Origin: an uncultured Bacteroidales bacterium
GTDB lineage: Bacteria > Bacteroidota > Bacteroidia > Bacteroidales > Paludibacteraceae
Assembly (NCBI GenBank): GCA_903927945.1
Contig: CAIYOZ010000309.1
Location: forward strand, 1 to 45,865
DNA length: 45,865 nt
Direction of reading: 5' to 3'
The first letter of the stretch is position 1, and the number at the start of each line of letters is the position of its first letter. Shown in pieces: positions 29,201 to 38,200 of the stretch. A program made the translations under genes and the position numbers. The notes under the pieces are model-generated. The model made no database searches, was not told the DNA's origin, and saw nothing but the letters and a program-made list of their open reading frames with translations.

Positions 29201-29313
29201 CCACCGCCGACTCGGACAGTTTTCCATTGCGCGTTAATTTGTACGAAAGAGCTGAGAATAAATGCTAGTATAAAGAGCATTTGTTTTTGGAGAAAATGTA
29301 ATTTCCTTCTCAT
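26251..29313 (-). CDS. GH74-like propeller + FN3 + CBM6/35-like + T9SS tail (protein 2)
   Basis: Secreted modular protein of 1020 residues. Signal peptide about 1-28; GH74-like double propeller about 29-705 with Asp59 (TTDVGTPYRW) and Asp403 (ADIGGWDHKSL) at the presumed catalytic positions; fibronectin type III about 708-803 (TQAPSAPADLTAS); a CBM6/35-like jelly roll about 804-927 (YESENAERSGG, GNYIQYTVN, IDYLFIEA); T9SS sorting domain about 952-1020 ending TKKIIIN. The T9SS tail predicts passage through the outer membrane and cell-surface attachment. It lies 163 bp upstream of GH74-like protein 1 in the same orientation and is its paralogue. The added binding module suggests action on an insoluble or polymeric substrate. 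Activity is inferred from family, not shown. Confidence 0.85.
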   Translation of the reverse strand: MRRKLHFLQKQMLFILAFILSSFVQINAQWKTVRVGGGGAVTSIQAHPKVQNLYYITTDVGTPYRWNNTSQRWEGLFYSLLPGYWGAAQNVAFDPSDTSGNILFATLSGAKCTMLKSTDRGDTWIDCQLPLDIQSNSDQYSGQRLAVDPQNSNVVYVTTRPGTGVTAINGTFKSAAAGERGSWSKLNDLCGTFLAFDISSGTISGVTKTIYIGSLAGVYRSTDGGVNFLLMVGSPININRGVIHSNGILYVTHNTGVAKWNGSAWSDVTPPLTTRYQAIDVNPNNSDQVIVGESSWSPYRFSQFVSNNGGASWTAISPVKDVSEIPWFSGGIGAGLDDFCWDPFDQNMVWFSDFFNPHQTTNIWTGSNVTWKARGAGEEESCATGNLLCPPSGVNLLHSNVADIGGWDHKSLTVSPSVGMISLFPWSWSGDAGNMTGVAVQETNPNFIVRVGRHGWAGTGYAGYSADGGNTYTFWTCPSDATGGRIAVSATNETMVWATQGGPCYRSTNRGTTWTKITTLPTGSIGGANVFASGLVFPLAADKVNGDKFYFYYAGRMFFSIDGGITFTAGGALPYPWYTNPMAVETTPGKEGDVWIAQGTSGLRHSSDSGATFATIGNIQVANSISFGKASPATPTVPALYVLGTVNNIANGLFRSNDYGATWQIVCAPVHTGVTPQGMAADRQVYGRVFLGASGNGTMYIEDFTDTQAPSAPADLTASAVFGTSFQLNWASSIDNVNVSSYDIYLDGVLNTTSTGGPITISGLTKNKTYAVTMKAKDPAGNISASSAVLNVTTPSSDAVTGKYESENAERSGGAIATDHVGYSGTGFWASVSTAGNYIQYTVNTLSAGSRNISCRYANGVGTTETLSLYVNGVKVRQVSFLMTANWSTWSDRMDNVTLNAGNNTIKYQFDSGDNGKVNIDYLFIEAIDNGVTEAISSNETAENQEMFVFENSKNQLVIISDKTIEKEGLVTIFNTMGQKLVAIHTTGKTTVINKSFSPGVYIITVNAAGSRKTKKIIIN

Positions 29314-29325
29314 AATTTTTATTTA

Positions 29326-29341
29326 AAATTGAATTCAATTT
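29326..29341. promoter_or_regulatory. 16-bp perfect palindrome upstream of GH74-like gene 2
   Basis: AAATTGAATTCAATTT at 29326-29341 is its own reverse complement and ends 12 bp before the gene start at 29313. It could be an operator or an mRNA leader stem. Such palindromes also arise by chance in AT-rich DNA, so support is weak. Confidence 0.3.
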
Positions 29342-29380
29342 GATAATAAGAAATATTTTAATTAAGTAATACTAAGTGCT

Positions 29381-30838
29381 TTATTTTGACAAATGCATTT
29401 CCATTTGACGAAATTCTCCTAGAGCTGGTATGGCATGAAAATTTTCCACCACTAAACCTTCTGTAAAATTAGTAATGAGTCCATAAACAGGCAAACAAGT
29501 ATCATACATTCCACGATTTGGGTAACCATTAGCTTGCCAGTTTACGGGTGTGCATTTATCATGGTTTGTTCCAGGGGTTCCACATTGTATAGTAACGTCA
29601 CGAAGTGTAATCCGTTTTACAGGATGCCCTTCGTAACCGGCAATAATAACCGGATAGGGGCCAACGTTTTTTGCAAATAAATTGGAAATAGTTACATCTT
29701 CCAACTTAAGATCACCAGCTATTTTTGTTGATTTTCCATTTTCGTTTACGCCCTGGGATTTATCTGCTGCATCACCGTAACCTTGTCGCGCTACATTTCC
29801 AGATAATCTATTACCAAGCCGAATATGGATTGGATTTTGGACATCTTCCATACAGACATTCGTGATTAGGACTTGTCGTAATGTCCCGCCATCGGTAGTA
29901 GCAATATCAATACCACTCAAGCCACCCCAAACCCTCATAGGATGCATCATTATCTTAGATATTGAACGGTGAATAACAATATTTGAAATACAAATATTTT
30001 CAAAACCACCAACTGAACCTGTTCCTAGTTTAACAGCCGATGCATGTGAAGATACTATGCAATTGGTTACAACAATATTTTTTGATGGGTTTTCGCCTTC
30101 TGATTTAATACAAATACCGTCATCGCTTGAGTCAATATGACAATCACTAACCATTACATCATTCGAAGAATCTATATCAAGACCATCATTGTTTTTATTA
30201 GCGTGATTAAATACATCAAGCCCATGAATGCGTACATTGGAGCAACTAAAATACCTTTGCATCCAAAATGCCGATGAACGAAGTTTCAAATTCTCGACTG
30301 AAACATCCGTACAATTCACAAAAAGCAGTCCGTAAGGACGGTTAGGACTATTTTCAACTCCATCCCTAAAACATTGAGATTCACCCGAACCATCAATAAT
30401 TCCACCACCACAAAGATGAATGTTTCGTTGTGAATCGGCACGAATAAATGCTTTCCAGGGGACGACATCCATTCGACTTATCACACTTGACTGAATCAAC
30501 TTAAATTCACTGGTATCAGGTATGGCTTTAAGTGTTGATCCTGAATTAATAAAAAGTGTCACATTATCTTTTAAAGTCAAATTACCGGATAAATATATTC
30601 CTCCTGAAAGTTCAACTTTTCCACCCCCAATCGCTGAACATTCATCAATTGCTGCTTGAATCGCTTTTGTATTACTTGTAATTGCATCAGCTTTTGCTCC
30701 AAATTGTTCTACTTTGAAATCATGAATTGAAGGGACTAACAGTGGAGTATTTGATTCATACGGTTGTAAAAAGAAAGCATTAGCATCCACACAAAAAACA
30801 AATGACATTAATGTTAAAAGCAAACTAATTATTTTCAT
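29381..30838 (-). CDS. GH28 polygalacturonase-like enzyme, secreted
   Basis: Right-handed beta-helix enzyme of the GH28 pectinase family, 485 residues, signal peptide about 1-20. The N-terminal pectate-lyase-superfamily start KVEQFGAKADAITSNTKAIQ is typical. Active-site motifs: NNDGLDID (Asp218; NTD in classical enzymes) and SSDDGICIKS (Asp239-Asp240). The classical GHG loop reads GTG (272-274, VKLGTGSVGG) and the RIK motif is not obvious, with MRVWGG nearby. It may therefore act on a modified galacturonan or rhamnogalacturonan rather than plain polygalacturonate. It lies 67 bp upstream of GH74-like gene 2 in the same orientation and next to a rhamnosidase, which fits pectin breakdown. No T9SS tail, so probably periplasmic. 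Confidence 0.85.
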   Translation of the reverse strand: MKIISLLLTLMSFVFCVDANAFFLQPYESNTPLLVPSIHDFKVEQFGAKADAITSNTKAIQAAIDECSAIGGGKVELSGGIYLSGNLTLKDNVTLFINSGSTLKAIPDTSEFKLIQSSVISRMDVVPWKAFIRADSQRNIHLCGGGIIDGSGESQCFRDGVENSPNRPYGLLFVNCTDVSVENLKLRSSAFWMQRYFSCSNVRIHGLDVFNHANKNNDGLDIDSSNDVMVSDCHIDSSDDGICIKSEGENPSKNIVVTNCIVSSHASAVKLGTGSVGGFENICISNIVIHRSISKIMMHPMRVWGGLSGIDIATTDGGTLRQVLITNVCMEDVQNPIHIRLGNRLSGNVARQGYGDAADKSQGVNENGKSTKIAGDLKLEDVTISNLFAKNVGPYPVIIAGYEGHPVKRITLRDVTIQCGTPGTNHDKCTPVNWQANGYPNRGMYDTCLPVYGLITNFTEGLVVENFHAIPALGEFRQMEMHLSK

Positions 30839-30950
30839 GATGTACTGTTCATATCATAGTATTACATCATTCTAATTGAGGCAAAAGCTCCCTTAAAGTC
30901 GATGATAACTATAAATCAAATTCTAATATTGAAACTAAACTCATTCCATG

Positions 30951-31007
30951 GTACAAAAATAAGTTGTACAATACAATTTCAATCATGTTTTTTCATCCAA
31001 ACATGAT
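30951..31007 (-). promoter_or_regulatory. Candidate promoter with two dyads upstream of GH28
   Basis: Read on the - strand, TATTTTTG (30954-30961) matches the Bacteroidota -7 consensus TAnnTTTG, with a TTG at 30980-30982 spaced 18 bp upstream. One dyad, GTACAA...TTGTAC (30951-30969), overlaps the -7 box. A second, ATCATGTTT...AAACATGAT (9-bp arms, 30982-31007), abuts the -33 box. The GH28 ATG is about 116 bp downstream. Confidence 0.4.
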
Positions 31008-31122
31008 ACTTTTTCGACAATTCATTCAAGAAATAATGATTCTATGATTGGAATTCATTTTTTTCAAATAATTCCTCAATAGCTTTTCTAATTACGTCTT
31101 TAAATCGTCAGTTTTTATACGC

Positions 31123-31152
31123 AAAAAGAGCAACCTCCTAGAAAGTTACTCT
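31123..31152 (-). terminator. Intrinsic terminator downstream of GH78
   Basis: On the - strand AGAGTAAC pairs with GTTGCTCT (8 bp, one G-U) around a 10-nt loop, followed directly by a T-run from the AAAAA at 31123-31127. It lies about 75 nt past the GH78 stop. The rest of 31008-31122 shows nothing further. Confidence 0.75.
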
Positions 31153-31225
31153 CTTATATCAATTCTAATCCTGTCCTCTTATTCCTTTTTTCCTCCTTAT
31201 TGTTGAACTGTCGATTCTGTATTTT

Positions 31226-33625
31226 TCAAAATTTAGTACTTATTCCGGATTTCAATTCGATTTCTTTACCATTTACTTTCAAAACAGCTTCTATTCCTTT
31301 GGGAATAAATACTTCTCCCCTATAACTATTATTTTTACTTTTAGAAACATGGATTTTTAGATTTCCATTTTTATTAAATATGGAACCTTTCACCCATGTA
31401 AGGTTTCCTAAATGAGGTTCAATAATATATTTCGTCATCCCTGCATTTACAGGTTGAAAGCCACAAACTATCGTGAGCAACTCGTAAGTGGGAAAAGCTG
31501 ACCAGGCATGACAGTCACTTCTGCTTGATAGATCAGGATATTCCGGAAATGTTGTAAAACCCTCTTTCAATAATTGTTTCCAATCATCTAGTTGATCGAC
31601 ATAATTTTGTTGAATATTGTTTTTTACCAATGCTATATGATAATAGGCTCTGAATTGCAGCGAAATTTGGATCAATGATTTATCATTAATTAATCTTTTC
31701 AATACATCTTTCGCTAAATCACCTCCGATACATCCTGTACAGACAGCCAATATATTACTATGTTGACTAAAAATAATCTTTTCCGGTGTTTCCGATATGT
31801 ACTTTTTATCTTTATCATAACAAAGTTCAAATACCGATTTATTAATTTTATTCAACAAAGATTCATATTTATTCCTTAATTCGATATTTCCTGATAAATC
31901 CATTATTTCTTTAGCCTTCATTAGCCCATAGGCAAATTGCAAAGTCAAAAGGGCTGAATTTCCTGTTTTTGATCCTGTTGGCTCACAAATACTTGCATTT
32001 TCGGGCGACCATGGCCATACTGAATTGCAGTCAACAAAATTCCAATAGGGCATTGGTCCTAATAAATACTGTTTATTTAAATGATGTGTATACCAACCCA
32101 TCACTTCTTCTATGCCCTTTAAATGATCATTTACAACAGTTTTATCACCCGAATAAAGCAAATAATTATAAATCATATCTACCCATGCAAGCGAGAACTG
32201 AGGTATTATTTTTCCAATGCCATTACCCGGATAGGCACAAAAAGTCAACTCATCTGACTGTCGGGACCAATCACCCTGGTCAATAGCATTGTGCATAAGC
32301 CGTAAGTCACCGGATAACAGGCAAGTGATTGGATTTGAATATGGGAAGTCTCCAAAATATTGTAGTCGCTCAAAATACGGGCAATCAACATAATTTTCAT
32401 GTGCGCATAACCGACCGGTCCGCCATCCAACAGTAAATATTTTATTAATTAGAGTGTCATTACACTCAAATGACGAATTTAATTTGAACGGATAAGCATT
32501 AAACAGAGAAGAGAAACTGTGGATGATTAATGGTTCCTCTTTCGTTTCAATACTTAGTTCAACATAACGAAATGTACGAAACCATAAAGTTGTAAATACA
32601 ATATTCTCATCTCCATTTGGAACAAATATGTCATACATACCCAATACTTTGCCATCAGTTGCATTTCGTTCCAATTCTTTTCCATGTTCATCAAAAAGTG
32701 ACTCACTATACATTAATTTGATGTTGGAATTTTTTCCTTTAGATACTTTCAAAATAGGATAAGCGCAAGTCTCAACCGATTGATCAATCAAAAATTTTAC
32801 CCGGGTATTCGGTGGTATTGTTTCAGTTTGGTTTTTAATAAATTTTGCCGTAAAATTCTGATTCGAAGTTTTTATAACCCTTGAAAAAGTTTGCGGTGTT
32901 TCCTCCATAAAAGGGATAGATCGTGGTACCAATTTCCATTCATACGTCTTTTTTTCCATGGCTGTTGGAATACCCTGATTAAGACACGAAACCGGTATAA
33001 ATAAATCAGGTGTTTTAAGTTGAGTCTTCCACGAATATGGATAAAGATTTGCATTGAAGTTTTCATTCGGACCGGCGCCTATATCTTCGTTAAACTCTTC
33101 TCTTGGAGTGGCAAAGAATTTTATGGCTTCACATTTTCGAACTGTCCATGAATCATCAGTATTAACATCACTTTCAGTCTTTGAATCACCTTGCATAATA
33201 AAAGCAGTACGATAGGACATTTGATTCCAGGGAGAAAGCGTTCCCCAGTTCCATACTTCAGCCGCAATTATATTTTCTCCGGACTTGAGATAAGGAGCAA
33301 TATCATAGGTATCGTAAAACCAGTGCTGTATATCACTCACTGCCGGTCCGGTTCCAATGTAATTGCCATTTACAAATAATTTATACCGGTTATCGGCCGA
33401 TATATGTACCACAAATTCTTTGGGTACGGTTTGTGTTACCATGTTTTTTCGAAACAAAAATAAACCGTTTGCCTTTAAAGAATACAAACCCTCCGTATGT
33501 GTGATCCATTGAGCTTTCCATTCATGCACTAATAGTTCATTTGGAATTTTAGGATTTTGCGCCCAACCTTGCAAAGTTGAATTTAATAAAATGAAAATAC
33601 TAATGAAAATGTGTTGCTTTTTCAT
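31226..33625 (-). CDS. GH78 alpha-L-rhamnosidase-like enzyme, secreted
   Basis: Inverting exo-glycosidase of family GH78, 799 residues, signal peptide about 1-22 (GWAQ). An N-terminal jelly-roll domain (about 50-150: FVVHISADNRYKLFVNG, NIIAAEVWNWG) precedes a further beta domain and the (alpha/alpha)6 catalytic domain (about 385-720). The general acid is probably Glu419 in ENYVDCPYFERLQYFGD, the counterpart of the DCPxRDERxGWxGD motif. The C-terminal beta domain ends about 799. It should remove terminal alpha-L-rhamnose from rhamnogalacturonan side chains or glycosides. The motif lacks the usual RDE spacing (YFER), so activity on another sugar is possible. It is a single-gene unit between a terminator and a 349-bp gap, beside the GH28 gene. 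Confidence 0.87.
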   Translation of the reverse strand: MKKQHIFISIFILLNSTLQGWAQNPKIPNELLVHEWKAQWITHTEGLYSLKANGLFLFRKNMVTQTVPKEFVVHISADNRYKLFVNGNYIGTGPAVSDIQHWFYDTYDIAPYLKSGENIIAAEVWNWGTLSPWNQMSYRTAFIMQGDSKTESDVNTDDSWTVRKCEAIKFFATPREEFNEDIGAGPNENFNANLYPYSWKTQLKTPDLFIPVSCLNQGIPTAMEKKTYEWKLVPRSIPFMEETPQTFSRVIKTSNQNFTAKFIKNQTETIPPNTRVKFLIDQSVETCAYPILKVSKGKNSNIKLMYSESLFDEHGKELERNATDGKVLGMYDIFVPNGDENIVFTTLWFRTFRYVELSIETKEEPLIIHSFSSLFNAYPFKLNSSFECNDTLINKIFTVGWRTGRLCAHENYVDCPYFERLQYFGDFPYSNPITCLLSGDLRLMHNAIDQGDWSRQSDELTFCAYPGNGIGKIIPQFSLAWVDMIYNYLLYSGDKTVVNDHLKGIEEVMGWYTHHLNKQYLLGPMPYWNFVDCNSVWPWSPENASICEPTGSKTGNSALLTLQFAYGLMKAKEIMDLSGNIELRNKYESLLNKINKSVFELCYDKDKKYISETPEKIIFSQHSNILAVCTGCIGGDLAKDVLKRLINDKSLIQISLQFRAYYHIALVKNNIQQNYVDQLDDWKQLLKEGFTTFPEYPDLSSRSDCHAWSAFPTYELLTIVCGFQPVNAGMTKYIIEPHLGNLTWVKGSIFNKNGNLKIHVSKSKNNSYRGEVFIPKGIEAVLKVNGKEIELKSGISTKF

Positions 33626-33871
33626 ACTAAATAATTTAGGGATATCAACCTTCTAATTTTATACATTGTTATGAGATGTAAGATTAAAAAGTGTCCAAAT
33701 ACTTTAGAAAACGACTTTAAAGATAGGTATTTTGTGTGTCTCACCCATAAAATGATTTGATCTTTACTACTTTTGTTTTTATTTCAAATACTTTATTTCA
33801 AAATTTTCATCTAGATTCTATAGCTTTCGTATCATCTTTTCTCTTCTGATCCTTTAAAACAGAATCTTTTC
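33626..33871. other. Non-coding gap upstream of GH78
   Basis: AT-rich DNA without a convincing reading frame. It presumably carries the GH78 promoter, but no clear TAnnTTTG box was found on the - strand. Nothing else is visible before the hairpin at 33872. Confidence 0.5.
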
Positions 33872-33901
33872 ATTTAGGCAATTTGATTTAATTGCCTAAA
33901 T
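33872..33901 (-). terminator. 12-bp perfect hairpin downstream of the T9SS remnant
   Basis: ATTTAGGCAATT (33872-33883) pairs perfectly with AATTGCCTAAAT (33890-33901) around a 6-nt loop. It lies about 75 nt past the stop of the orphan T9SS fragment. No clear U-run follows, so it may be a terminator or an mRNA-stabilising stem. Confidence 0.5.
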
Positions 33902-33974
33902 AAGAAGATTAAAATCAAAAAGCTTTATCAATTTTCTCTTATTTGAACTGTAAAATTAGAGGACTACGTAACTA

Positions 33975-34190
33975 TTAATCTAAAATGATTTTTTGAGTCG
34001 TGCGAGTATTACCTATCTTTAAAACACATAGATATACTCCACTTTTATAGGCTTCTCTTTTAACAACGAATGAATTATCACCAGAGTTTAAACAACCTGA
34101 AAAGAATGTCGACATTAATTGACCAGTTAAACTGTAAAGTTGGAAATTGACTTTTTCGGATTTATTCGGCACTGCCCGTAAAGCAGGTAC
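33975..34190 (-). pseudogene. Orphan T9SS C-terminal sorting domain (gene remnant)
   Basis: The frame encodes only a type A T9SS sorting domain: VNFQLYSLTGQLMSTFFSG, GVYLCVLKIGNTRTTQKIILD, with the usual length of about 65-70 residues. It begins after an in-frame TAG at 34191-34193, and its only start-like codon is a GTG at 34172. There is no signal peptide or cargo domain, so the fragment cannot be secreted alone. It looks like the 3' end of a lost secreted protein. It lies 59 bp downstream of the SGNH gene, which has its own normal C-terminus, so it is probably not simply that gene's frameshifted tail. Translation as a free small protein is unlikely but possible. Confidence 0.7.
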
Positions 34191-34249
34191 CTAAGCGGTT
34201 TTACATTCGTTAAATATTTAATGAAAGTTTTTTAAATAAATGGAATTAA

Positions 34250-34882
34250 TTACAATCCATATTTCTTTAAAATTTTAATAACCTCAAGTCCCCATGGCAG
34301 ATATGCAGCTTGTGTGATATGTACTCCATCTTTTGAATTTTCAGGTTTAAGTGCTTTATCGTTTGAAAGGAATTGATTCAAATCAATATAATCAAAATTA
34401 TTTTTTTCACAATAGTTCTTCAATTTCACATTTAGCTTGCGAATTATTTTATTAAGTTTTAAGTCATACTGTGTGAAAATAATTGATTGCAATACTGGTG
34501 TAACATTATTTTTTTTTAATTCCTGTAAAGCAGTAACATGATTCTGGTAAATTCTTTCCGGAGGAACACCAAGGTACAAATCGTTGATTCCACCTTCCAT
34601 AAAACATATCACCGGTTTTAGCTTAACCAGATTTTTGATTGTCCATATCAATTGTCCTGTTGTATATCCTGGAATTCCCCAGTTTGTAACATCCGAATTT
34701 TTAAGAACTACATTCCAATCACCCTGATAGGTGATAGAATTTCCATACATAACGATTTTTCTATTTATTGTAATTGTATCAGTCTGATTACTCCTGTATG
34801 GTTTTGCTTTCGTTGTTTCAGTTTGTGAAAAACACGGCAGAAAAAAACAACAGGTAAATAAGATAAGAATTAAATTTTTCAT
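34250..34882 (-). CDS. SGNH/GDSL-family hydrolase (carbohydrate esterase-like), secreted
   Basis: Small esterase of 210 residues with a signal peptide (about 1-20, CFSQ). The SGNH blocks are all present: block I with Ser49 in VMYGNSITYQGDW, block II Gly in WGIPGYTTGQL, block III Asn100 in EGGINDLYLG, and block V Asp185/His188 in KDGVHITQAAY. Such enzymes remove acetyl groups from xylan, pectin or rhamnogalacturonan. The nearby GH28 and GH78 genes make acetylated pectin a fair guess. It stands alone between the T9SS remnant downstream and a 351-bp intergenic region upstream that contains a spaced direct repeat. Confidence 0.88.
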   Translation of the reverse strand: MKNLILILFTCCFFLPCFSQTETTKAKPYRSNQTDTITINRKIVMYGNSITYQGDWNVVLKNSDVTNWGIPGYTTGQLIWTIKNLVKLKPVICFMEGGINDLYLGVPPERIYQNHVTALQELKKNNVTPVLQSIIFTQYDLKLNKIIRKLNVKLKNYCEKNNFDYIDLNQFLSNDKALKPENSKDGVHITQAAYLPWGLEVIKILKKYGL

Positions 34883-35083
34883 ATTTTTAAGTTTAAATAA
34901 TTATTAGTGAAATCATTAAGTTTTACTGATATATCGCAATTAGTTTTGATTGTTGTACAAAAGTTTTAAAAGCCTTATCAACAACGGACTAATAAATCTT
35001 TCGAAAGTTCAGGTTCTTATCGGTAACGATTGAATCTCAGGAGAATCGAAATTATGCCGTAAAAACAACAATCATCAAATCAA

Positions 35084-35119
35084 TTTTTTGTTATTAACAA
35101 GATTGTTTTTTGTTATTAA
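35084..35119. repeat. Two 14-bp direct repeats 22 bp apart upstream of the SGNH gene
   Basis: TTTTTTGTTATTAA occurs at 35084-35097 and again at 35106-35119, a start-to-start distance of 22 bp, about two helical turns. It lies about 200 bp upstream of the SGNH start. AraC-type regulators often bind paired direct repeats with similar spacing, so this is a candidate binding site. The AT-rich word makes chance occurrence possible. The rest of 34883-35233 shows only the hairpin at 35155-35180. Confidence 0.4.
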
Positions 35120-35154
35120 ATACAAACCCAGTCTGTTTTAAATACATAAATAAG

Positions 35155-35180
35155 AAAGAAATAGGAATAATTTCTCCTAT
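35155..35180 (-). terminator. Weak hairpin terminator downstream of the GH74/beta-helix gene
   Basis: On the - strand ATAGGA (plus one G-U pair) pairs with TCCTAT, followed by a U-rich tail (TTTCTTTCTTA). It lies about 54 nt after the stop of the gene ending at 35234. The stem is short. Confidence 0.4.
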
Positions 35181-35233
35181 CTATACAATTTTAGTTACTC
35201 GAAATGTTATCCTGATATTCCTGGACAGAATTA

Positions 35234-38200
35234 TTATCGTACAATTATTTTCTTCGAAAAACTTCTTCCGGCATCAAATCCTGTGACCATATAAAAACCA
35301 GCAACTAAAGGAATAGAAACATTCGAGGAATTAGCTGTTTGATTTACTAAAAGTATTCCCGTTACAGCATACACTCTTAATTGGGCACCAATCGATAATC
35401 CTTGAATTTTAAGAATATGGTTTTCAATAAAACATACCAACTGTTTAATATTTTCAATGCCGGTAGTTCCCGAAACTGCTTCATAGGCACCCATATCAAA
35501 CCCCGCTCCTTTTGGACGAACAGTGATTCCTGTTATGTCTGTTGTAACAGCAGTAACAGGTATTCCGGCATCAATAGCAGCAGAGGTTGAAGATAAACTC
35601 CAGTCACCGTTTGCTGCATCGGTGAACGAGGCAGAAGTAAGTCCGGTGATACAACCTGCTTTATTAGCATAAGCAGTAGGAACGGTGATATCAAAACCAC
35701 AATAGGTTACTTCCGGGTCTTTGCCTGAAGTTGTATAGTAACCTATTGGATTACTACTACATTTATAGAAAAGGCAATTGGTAAAAGTATTAGTTACTCC
35801 TACGCCCCAACCTAAATATATACCTACTTCTGAACCTGTAGAATTTACGTTACCGGCGATAGTACAATTTTGATAAATGCATGTTCTGCCTGCCCCCTGC
35901 TGATGACATGTTGCTCCTGTATTCCCTGTTATCAAACAATTTCTGACTAAAGTGTTTGACATGTCAACATTAATGGCAGAACCGACATTTTTGCCAGTTC
36001 CGATAACATTTCCTTTTAAAATGGTATTTGTTAAGTTCAATGTCGAGCCATTTGAATAAGTGGTAAATATTCCACCACCACCATTATTATCAATGGTGGT
36101 TGGTGCTTTAGAAACGTTGCTATTGATGGTACAACCGTTCACGTTGAAAATTCCCCTGCTTAAATAAAGACCACCGCCATTACCGGTAGAACCGGTGGTG
36201 CCGGTAGCTGTGTTAGACGAAATTACACATTGTGTAACATTAATAGGATTGCCTTCCCAACCACCGTTTGTAACATCCATAAACACTCCTCCACCATTAA
36301 TCTTGGCAGTATTGGAAGATATGCTACAATTGGAAATGGTCAGTGATAGCCCTGCTGTGAATGCGGCACCTGCAACTGCATTTACACCCCCACCACTACC
36401 GGTTGTAGTCGTATTATTGGAAATAATACAGTTATTAACGACTGCTCCACCAGTTTTAGCGTTGATATTAACTCCACCCCCAGAGTTATAGGCTGTGTTA
36501 TTGTTAATAGTGCAACCATCTACGGTGGCTAACTGGGTTATGGTCACACCACCTCCATTTCCACCACCTCCTGTATTGGCACAGGAATTGTCATGAATGT
36601 ACGAATTTAACAGTTTCCCACCTGTTGTCAGAAAGACTCCTCCGGCATAGATTCCTCCGGCAGTTTCCGGACCTGTTATCGTGTTGTTTCTCACGATGCA
36701 GTTCTGAACAATAGAAGAACTTGTAATTTTCACTGCAGCTGCATTGCCATCGGTTGAGGTTACAGGATAGGCACATTTTTGAATTGTTAACCCATCAATG
36801 GTTGCACCTGTACTGTTCACAAAGCCTCTTACAAGATTATTTCCGTCAATTATAGTTTCGTTTGTAAAATCCCAGGCATTAGTACCTTTCACACGTCCAG
36901 TAATAGTTTGTTCAGTTCCAGCAAAACCACCGTAAATTTTCTCTTTAGTTTTCGTAACGATTGAATCTGTCAGAGTGTAAGCTCCTTTGATAATCCAGAT
37001 TTGATCACCTGCGCTAAAAGTTGTAGCTTTATACCACTCGTCTAATGATTGGCCTTGAATAGTTAAGTCGACCACCGTTCCTGTAACTCCACTCCAAGCC
37101 GCACCTGTTCCACCTGGTTGTACAAGAAATGTAGTACCTGGTGGAGTTTGTGTATCAATATCTGGAATTGTTCCCACAAAAAAACCATTTCCTCCTGCAC
37201 CAATAAAGACTCGTCCATAGACCTGACGGTCTGCCGCCATAGCAAGCGGTGCCCTACCTATTGCGGGAGTACCGAGGCTCTCCCACGTTACTCCGTTATC
37301 ATTAGACCGGAAAAGAGAACTATTAATATTATTTACCGTTCCAAAAACATAAACGGCTGGAATTGTAGGGGTGAAAGGGGATGCCTTGCCAACTCCTATG
37401 AAATCAGCTCTTTGAACATTGCTGATCCTTGTAAAGGACAAACCAGAATTTATCGAGTGGTATAAGCCACCAGAACCGTTCCACATCCCAACCCAGATGT
37501 CACCTTCTATGCCTGGCGTGGTTTCCACAGTCACATTGTTTGAAATATAATTAGCGGGCAAGCCATTTCCTGCAACGGTAAATGAAACGCCCCCATCGGT
37601 ACTGACATACATTCCACCGGTGTTTTTGTAAACGTAGAATTTATTACCGTTCATTTTATCAGAGGCTAAGGGGAACACGCAACCCGATGAAAACACATTA
37701 GCACCACCGCCGATAATTCCTGAAGGAAGAGTAGAGATCGGTTGCCAACTGGATCCACGGGTAGTTGAACGTTGAGGAGCACCCGATTGCGGTACCCACA
37801 CCAGGGTTTCGCTGGTTGCCGAAACGGCAATCCTGCCACCTGAAACATCTGACGGAATATTAAAAAGGGTATATGTATTACCACCGTTATCTGAATAACC
37901 TGCATATCCTGGGCCACTCCATCCCGCACGGCCTACTCGGGCAATAAAATTGGGATTGTTTTCCTGAACAGCCACCCCGGTCATATTAGCCCAACCGCCA
38001 TCAGATCTCCACGGGAAAAATAGCTGCATACCAACTTCAGGTGGTGCGGTTAGCGACTTGTGATCCCAACCTCCGATATCTGCCAAAGTGGAGTGCAATA
38101 AATTGCTCCCTGAAGGGGGACAAAGCAGATTGCCGCACGGAACGGTTTCTTCATGACCCGCAGCACGTGGTTTCCATATAGGATTAGGAAACGCCCATAT

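Noticed and set aside
33975-34882. A single SGNH-T9SS gene broken by a frameshift
   Set aside because: The SGNH protein ends normally after block V and its last helix, and the stretch between has several stops, so a simple one-base break does not explain it; a lost separate gene fits better.
36195-36491. Open frame on the + strand inside the beta-helix gene (similar ones at 40541-40798 and 44458-44823)
   Set aside because: Antisense of repetitive coding sequence; the same shadow frame recurs wherever the module or the TIG repeats recur, and no start signal or domain is seen.
35470-37130. CRISPR-like or tandem-repeat periodicity
   Set aside because: The repetition follows beta-helix coils in one long reading frame; units vary in length and sequence and there are no constant repeats with unique spacers.
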